Source: Lunularia cruciata
Taxonomy: Eukaryota > Streptophyta > Marchantiopsida > Lunulariales > Lunulariaceae
Assembly (NCBI GenBank): GCA_948567375.1
Contig: OX419755.1
Span: 66,592,944 to 66,656,943, forward strand
Reading direction: 5' to 3'
DNA: 64,000 nucleotides
Shown here: piece after piece, positions 59,061 to 64,000 of the stretch
Numbering within the stretch: position 1 is the first letter of the stretch
Layout of the letters: each line of letters opens with the position of its first letter
Notes under the pieces: model-generated
What the model saw: only the letters and a program-made list of their open reading frames with translations
Databases searched by the model: none
What the model was told of the DNA's origin: nothing
Position numbers and translations under genes: made by a program

Positions 59061-59441
59061 ACATCTAGGACATAACTACTATCCTTGAGGAACCACCGTG
59101 AGGGGAGGAGTCATACATGCCATATGCCATCCTCTCGAACAGCTATCACACACTAACATAGTAGCAGCTCCACCAAAAGAGCCACATAACATACACCTCA
59201 AGCCTCCACGTACAAGTGCCAAGCTTGGGTCCATAGTACCATCAATGTTTGGGAGGTGGCATGGCGCACAATTGTGCACATGATCCTTCCAAACAACACC
59301 ATCACATCCTTCTAACACAAGGACTCCAGATGGCAAAACCTCGCATACTCTCAAGATAGTGCGGCCTGTAGAAACATCAAGTGTCGTCGGTACTGTCTGC
59401 TGTAGATATACATAGTTACCTGGATGAAATTGACAAATCAA
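59061..59441 (-). pseudogene. Integrase C-terminal region with PHD finger
   Basis: The minus frame of 120 codons starts in the integrase tail (MICQFHPGNYVYLQQ, GVLVLEGCDG). From residue 83 a PHD finger follows: CMLC (83-86), 11 residues, CDSC (98-101), GWHMAC with the His and Cys ligands, then MTPPLTVVPQG, two TAG codons, and LCPRC. All eight ligands of a Cys4-His-Cys3 finger are present with correct spacing. One TAG stands where PHD fingers have their conserved Trp. PHD fingers usually read histone H3 tails. In chromoviruses this place is taken by a chromodomain, so a targeting role by analogy is plausible (inference). Confidence 0.82.
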
Positions 59442-59566
59442 AGGTCTATAACCTCCTCCTCAAATGGTAGCATAGCGTGAAGTATCTCTATGCCGAGCAA
59501 TCGCCAAGTTCTCAAAGGCCATCGGCATCACTCTTTGAAAGATCTCTGCTTGCTTAGAACATGCGC

Positions 59567-60107
59567 TCATCCATCGAAGTCCAAAACTATAGTAGCATCT
59601 CGACAAATGGCTGCAAGTAAATTTGGATCTCGTCCATAGAGTAGAAAGTATGGAGAGAAGGATACTAAGGAGGCTTGCCGGCTGAACCTATAGCCCATGG
59701 CCAACCAAGGTAATTGGAGATCCCAATCTCCCAAGTGGCCTCTTTGCAAACCATACTTTTGCAATCCTCTCTTCACCGTCTGAACCACTCTCTCTGCTAA
59801 GCCATCTGCCTCAGGGTGATCTTGGGATGTAGTATGATGATCAATCAAAGCCTTTGTCACCCAAGACCTGAAACTCCCCCAAGAACTTTGTACCTTGATC
59901 AGTCAAAACCTCAGCTGGTGCACCAAAATGACTAAGAACTCGATCCAGGAATGAGTAAGCTGTCCCTTCACTAGACTTGTCAAGAAGTGCCACCAATTCA
60001 ATCCACTTGGAGAAGTGCTCTACCATCACCAAAACATACCGATGATGTCTCACAGTCAGCGGTAAATGTCCGGCAAAGTCCAAACTCCAACAGTAACCCA
60101 ATCCCAT
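59567..60107 (-). pseudogene. Integrase core of the methyltransferase element
   Basis: The frame from 60107 reads YCWSLDFAGHLPLT (first Asp), VLVMVEHFSKWIELVAL and VLTDQGTKFLGEF (second Asp). A frame change at about 59860 leads to QDHPEADGLAERVVQTVKRG (the Glu) and LPWLAMGYRFSRQASLVSFS. The D-D-E triad is thus present but split over two frames. Confidence 0.85.
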
Positions 60108-60389
60108 GATAGGAAATGGGTGTAACTATGGCGTAGGAGCATTGAATGATGCTCTAACTCGGTCACAAACCACACATCTGGCGACAAACTGCTGTACCTT
60201 GGTCTGCATACCGCACCACCAATAATGACTCTGGAGTAAGCTATACGTACGCTTTATTCCAAAATGTCCTAGCTCCTCATGAGCATGACAGACCAACTGT
60301 GGTCTCTAAGATGGAAGTGGTACTACTCGCACTCTACCATCCTCCCATACACGCAAAAGGTGTCTACCCTCCAATCTGAACCGTCTGGC

Positions 60390-61140
60390 TCACTGAAGAA
60401 CACGTTCTCTCTCCTTGGCCCCAACTATGCCACCCACAACACCAATGCAAAGATAGTCCATCACTAAGACATCATCACAAATGTCTCGTTGAACTGTACC
60501 AATATCTTCACTCTTTGGATCTATGACCTCAATAACTCCTCTTGTATGCATTGAGAGAGATACCACCAAAGCCTCTACAAATATACACAAAAAGGCCGAT
60601 GCATGCCAACCTGGCACCATCTCCTCATCTGTCTTACCATGCCAATGTGCTCCGGTCTGATCCTGCTGGCAAGGACATGGGTTTCTACTCAACCCATGTG
60701 CATCACGGTTCACCACTCCAGGTCTATGAACAATCGTGAAATTGTACTCTGTAAAATCAAAGTCCATCGTGCAAGCTTCCCTGAAAGCTTATCAAACTCC
60801 ATTAACCACTTCAGTGGCTGATGATCAATGATGAAAGTGAAGGGGTTACCAAATAAGTAACATCGCAAATGTGCTACTACCTAAACTGCTGCCAAGCACT
60901 CTCCCTCATATGAACTATACTTTGCCTCCGTTGAATTGTTGAAGCGACTAGCATAGGCCACCACAAACTCCTTCTCTTCATCATCATGTTGGGTGAGCAC
61001 CGCTCCAAGCCCCAACATACTCCAATCAGTGTGAACCTAAAATGGTCGTCCCCTGATCGGTCTCCTCAAAATAGGAGCAGATGTCAACCTCTCCTTGAGC
61101 TCTACAAAAGTTCTCTCTTGCTCATCTCCCCAACACCACT
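60390..61140 (-). pseudogene. RNase H and connection region
   Basis: Minus-strand segments read [60 protein letters not shown] and, in a shifted frame from about 60767, DFDFTEYNFTIVHRPGVVNR and DAHGLSRNPCPC. This is the gypsy RNase H order (TD-S, AYASR, TDHQPL-like, GKLARW, HRPG-N--AD-LSR). A one-base loss at about 60760 and several stops break it. Confidence 0.8.
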
Positions 61141-61234
61141 CCTATGTAAGCTTGGTCAACTTTGTCAAGGCCTTGGTAATGGCACTAAATCCTCTAACAT
61201 AGCGGCGATAGAAGTTTGCCAACCCAAGGAATGC

Positions 61235-61900
61235 TCACACTCTGCTCACATCCGTAGGCCGAGGAATACGTGCAATAGCTTCCACCTTGGTATGCTGAAC
61301 ACCAAGTCCTCCGGGGTAGATAGTGTGACCCAAATACTCAACCTGCTCGTGGAAGAACCTACACTTCCTAGGATGTAATTTGAGTCCATGAGATCTCAAC
61401 CTCTCAAACACCTCCAACAACTGTCTCTCATGCTCCTCCACAGTAGTGCTATAAACCAAAATGTCATCAATATAGCACCGAGAAAAATCCAATCCAGCTA
61501 GGATCCTATCCATGACCCTCTGGAACTCAGCAGGAGCGTTCTTTAACCCAGATGGTAAGAACCTCCATTGATATAACACATCCTTACCGTGAGGATCAAT
61601 AGCCCAAAATGTTGTCTTGGACTTATCCTCTTCCCTGATTGGCAACTGATGATATCCCGCTCGAAGATCCAAAGTACTGAAGATCTTTGCATGCCCAATC
61701 TCATCAAAAATCTCCTCCGGTGTAGGCATGGCATACCGATCAGCCTTGGTCTATCGGTTGATAGGACGGTAATCTCCATACATCCGCCTATCTGTATAGT
61801 TGCCATGCATATCCTTCTTGGCTGGCATCATGTCGCTAATGCATACTCTCCATGTGAAATCTCCACCAAACCAGCCTCAAAAAGGTCACTACTCCGGCTC
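61235..61900 (-). pseudogene. Reverse transcriptase of the methyltransferase element
   Basis: The minus strand reads GDYRPINR near 61790-61765, then a TAG, then an open frame of 164 codons from 61729: PTPEEIFDEIGHAKIFSTLD (motif A at TLDLRAGYHQ), FLPSGLKNAPAEFQRVMD and the catalytic YIDDILVYS, then YLGHTIYPGG. The frame stops at a TGA at 61235-61237 in the RV-AFLGLANFYRRY stretch. It is a Ty3/gypsy RT, clearly different from the two chromoviruses in the window. Confidence 0.88.
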
Positions 61901-62489
61901 TGAATCAATGTACTCTCCATATCACTATATCAATAAGGATGTCGGAAAACTGGTGTGTCACTAGTCAGCTCAATCCGTATACTAGGTCCCTTTAGAGCAC
62001 CCAAATCCTTCATACTGAAGGCAAAACAACTCGTGTGACTCCTCATGAACCTCCAAACCCTTCATCTTTCCTCTCCAGTAAGCTTGGGTCCAAGATCTGG
62101 CTCCCAAGTATCCTTTGTAACTATAGTAGGAGTGGAAGACATATTGATTGGCTGCTACACTGGGCCCTTGGGAGCAATAGTGTCATGCTTCCAACCACTA
62201 GAGGTCCCAACCTCTGTGTGAAAAACTCCCTCCACTCTGGTTGCAAGCTCCACACGTCCTCTAGCTGCATTCCATGTGGACCAAGGGTGTAATCCAAGTA
62301 GCCCACGCTCACCTGGATGGACTCCAAGTAGACCACTCTCCCTAGTAACTACTGGATGTGTCCCAAGAATACCATGTCCACTCGGTCCATCACCCCCAGC
62401 ATGTGCCTGAATCGTCTCGATAGGCACAAGGCTCACAAGTGTCCGAGTGGTGATGCCTATCAAGCGCATCCTACGCTGCTCTGCTAAGC
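61901..62489 (-). other. Linker between methyltransferase and RT
   Basis: The methyltransferase frame stays open to 62155 with a Gly/His/Pro/Leu-rich low-complexity translation. Beyond it the frame changes and RT N-terminal-like peptides appear (VEISHGEYA-like near 61850). I looked for a retropepsin D-S/T-G box here and could not identify one with confidence. Confidence 0.45.
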
Positions 62490-63645
62490 CAAGGCTCACA
62501 ATCCATGTCAAACAATTCAGGTCCATATCCTGACCTAACACCTGACGCTTGGATGCCTCTGACACTATTGGAATAGCGGTAATACCAGTGCAAAAACCTA
62601 TCACCCGCTCTCTCTCATCAGCGTTGGGCTCCACCAATTGCTATAACTGTGAGTCCCAAACAAGTCTAGGTCCTCCCTCTTGAAAAGCATGAGAGCCTAG
62701 GAAACTCATGAGTGTGGAAAATGCGGCTCTAGGCTATCCAACTAGGTTCACCTTTGCCATAGGTGACCTATCAGCCACTACCACTATCTGAGACTGACGC
62801 CCAACATCCAAGATATCATCAACAAGAATGTGGTCCAGTCGTTGAATCCCATCATAAGCACGGTGTAGAACCTCTCTGGGTAAGAGGTTTGTCCACCAAA
62901 GACAAAGACGATGAGCCCATGATCCCACTCTGGCTGCATCTAACAATACAGCAAGTCCTATCTAAGAATGGACCTAATGTGTACTCGCCACCACTCTAGT
63001 GCAAGAATCACCCATCAAAGGAACATTCTCCAAAAGGTAAGCTAGAGAAACAAACTGATGAACCTGGAGATGTCTTAGTATCCATAACATCTCCCAGAAC
63101 ACACCAGAACGAGGATCCTGAAGACCCAATCTTCTACCAGCATGTGTATGTCCCTGACATGGCCATCCAAAAATCACCAAGTGAATAGGCCCATGTCTCT
63201 CTAGGTCATGCGCCCCCAGTAAGGAAATGTCTCCTGGTAGGGCCTTCTGGTAACCTCTGACTGCTAACATCGGTAATAACTCCGGATACCAATAGGCCAA
63301 GTGTGCCACATGATGTAGAGAGACTCACCTAGCAGTCTCATCTCTCTCTACATACAAGTACCTTTGTACTCGTATACCCGCCTGTAATACCGCAACTAGT
63401 CCTGTGTTGATCCCACCAAGCAACTCTAATAGGCATATCCCCTCTATTGGATACTGCCAAGCAATGAGTGTGGTATCCAGAGGTGTCAAAGCAATCGCCT
63501 CTAGAGGCTCATCCTCGCACTCATCTCTTGATGGTACGAAGGCTCTACTCCAAGCCTGCTGCACCAACTGATCTACATGATGCTGCAATGCTTCCTCTGA
63601 ACTCCACAATAGAACATCCAAGGTGGATGGAACAATCTCACTCAT
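62490..63645 (-). pseudogene. C5-cytosine DNA methyltransferase domain inside a gypsy retrotransposon
   Basis: Catalyses transfer of methyl from S-adenosylmethionine to cytosine in family members. One uninterrupted register runs from 63645 (and on to 62155) with nonsense codons but no frameshift. Motif I: ICLLELLGGINTG (from about 63435), then YVERDE as motif II. Motif IV: VIFGWPCQGHT, catalytic Cys codon at 63157-63159, then LGLQDPRSGVFWEMLW. Motif VI: YLLENVPLMGD. Motif VIII region: VGSWAHRLCLWWTNLL. Motifs IX-X: ADERERVIGF and SKRQVLGQDMDLNCLTWIV (about 62615-62500). The order I-II-IV-VI-VIII-X is linear, and DPRS with AHR-x-x-WWTN is closer to Dnmt3/DRM-like enzymes than to MET1. Stops: TGA 63325-63327; TAG 62974-62976, 62962-62964, 62734-62736, 62641-62643. 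The motif I second Gly is Asn here and one Arg of AHR-R is Cys. Confidence 0.88.
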
Positions 63646-63683
63646 ACACCAAAGCCGAGTGATTCCTCTAGTACTGGAATATC

Positions 63684-63968
63684 CTCTGCATGGGCGTTCC
63701 CATCCAACAAGTCACCAGGCCAAGTAACTGCACCACTGAAAGCTAAAACTGATGCTGCCATGGTCCCGGACTATAGTGAGCCAAGATTGCCACTACTGAA
63801 GCATACTAGTAGGTGACATACCCGTCCCTCACCAAACCACCAACCAGGTCTATAAGAGGCTGTCTCCTCCCAATAGTCAGTGTTGACACCCATGGGGTAT
63901 AACACTGCTCCCCCAACTAGCACATCATATGACTCAGCTATCGTCGCAATAGCTTGAGCTCTCACCAC
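63684..63968 (-). pseudogene. Unassigned module upstream of the methyltransferase
   Basis: The frame from 63968 reads AQAIATIAESYDVLVGGAVL, YPMGVNTDYWEETASYRPGW, passes a stop at 63771-63773, and continues GTMAASVLAFSGAVTWPGDL and DIPVLEESLGFGV. A frame change near 63645-63680 then leads into the methyltransferase. The sequence looks like real protein with balanced composition, but I cannot assign a domain. It may be the end of a longer N-terminal protein that continues beyond the window. Confidence 0.55.
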
Positions 63969-64000
63969 CGAGCGATCAGTCGGATGACCAGGCTGAACCT

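Larger units (their letters stand above)
58224..64000 (-). mobile_element. Ty3/gypsy element carrying a cytosine methyltransferase and a PHD finger (partial, cut by window edge)
   Basis: Reading leftward on the minus strand: unassigned module (63968-63684), C5-cytosine methyltransferase (63645 to about 62490), RT (about 61900-61235), RNase H (to about 60390), integrase (60107-59567), a C-terminal region with a PHD finger (59441-59061), a polypurine tract (58888-58896) and a terminal repeat starting TGTGGCAC at 58885. The 5' LTR, gag and primer site lie to the right of the window. RT and integrase type and order place it in Ty3/gypsy; no chromodomain was seen. The copy is inactive. Left end uncertain: 58781 or 58224. 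Confidence 0.85.

Noticed and set aside
61543-61806. 87-codon minus frame overlapping the RT
   Set aside because: Alternative frame of the RT segment whose real frame contains GDYRPINR and YIDD.
1-64000. CRISPR arrays, bacterial operons, tRNA or rRNA genes
   Set aside because: No array of identical short repeats with unique spacers, no operon structure, and no tRNA cloverleaf or rRNA-like stretch was noticed. Introns and retroelements show plant nuclear DNA. A tRNAscan/Infernal run would be decisive for small RNA genes.

Overview
This window is plant nuclear DNA. A compact island of about 24 kb (roughly 24.6-48.3 kb) holds five intron-containing genes. Transposable elements surround it on both sides. 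The genes have GT-AG introns and clear homologues in Arabidopsis: a kynurenine/glutamine-type aminotransferase, TMEM230/DUF872, TGD4, a conserved plant protein without a known function, and the At5g03900-type chloroplast protein. The lineage cannot be fixed from the sequence. A retroelement with a cytosine methyltransferase and a LINE that seems to carry a restriction-like endonuclease make me favour a seed-free streptophyte or a TE-rich non-angiosperm. That is inference.

Layout. 0-24 kb is AT-rich and decayed. It holds inverted copies of an unnamed coiled-coil-coding repeat family, a degenerate chromovirus with both LTRs (3836-10214, minus strand) that has a solo LTR of another family nested in it (8451-9187), a fold-back structure (19971-20772), a second solo LTR (about 20910-21484) and a truncated LINE tail (23640-24230). 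24.6-48.3 kb is the gene island. 50.1-58.06 kb is a LINE copy (C2H2 finger, RT, endonuclease-like end) split by a younger chromovirus at 53025-57629, which has a perfect 5-bp target duplication but lacks gag and protease. From about 58.2 kb to the right edge, on the minus strand, lies a second type of Ty3/gypsy element.

The most interesting object is that last element. Reading on the minus strand it encodes an unassigned conserved-looking module, a C5-cytosine DNA methyltransferase domain (motifs I, IV with PCQ, ENV, the AHR-type region and an LGQ-type motif X), then RT, RNase H, integrase, and a PHD finger with all eight zinc ligands. It therefore carries a DNA-methylation writer and a chromatin-reader fold on one retrotransposon. 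This copy is dead: it has nonsense codons and a few frameshifts, and the methyltransferase stretch itself is broken only by TAG/TGA stops. Its 5' part, including the 5' LTR, lies beyond the window.

How the genes relate. The five genes are ordinary housekeeping or plastid genes and do not form a pathway. TGD4 (lipid import at the plastid envelope) and the At5g03900-type protein are plastid proteins, and the aminotransferase has a plausible targeting extension. TMEM230 and TGD4 are divergent and share a 636-bp upstream region. All exon boundaries were placed by hand from splice sites, reading phase and family similarity.
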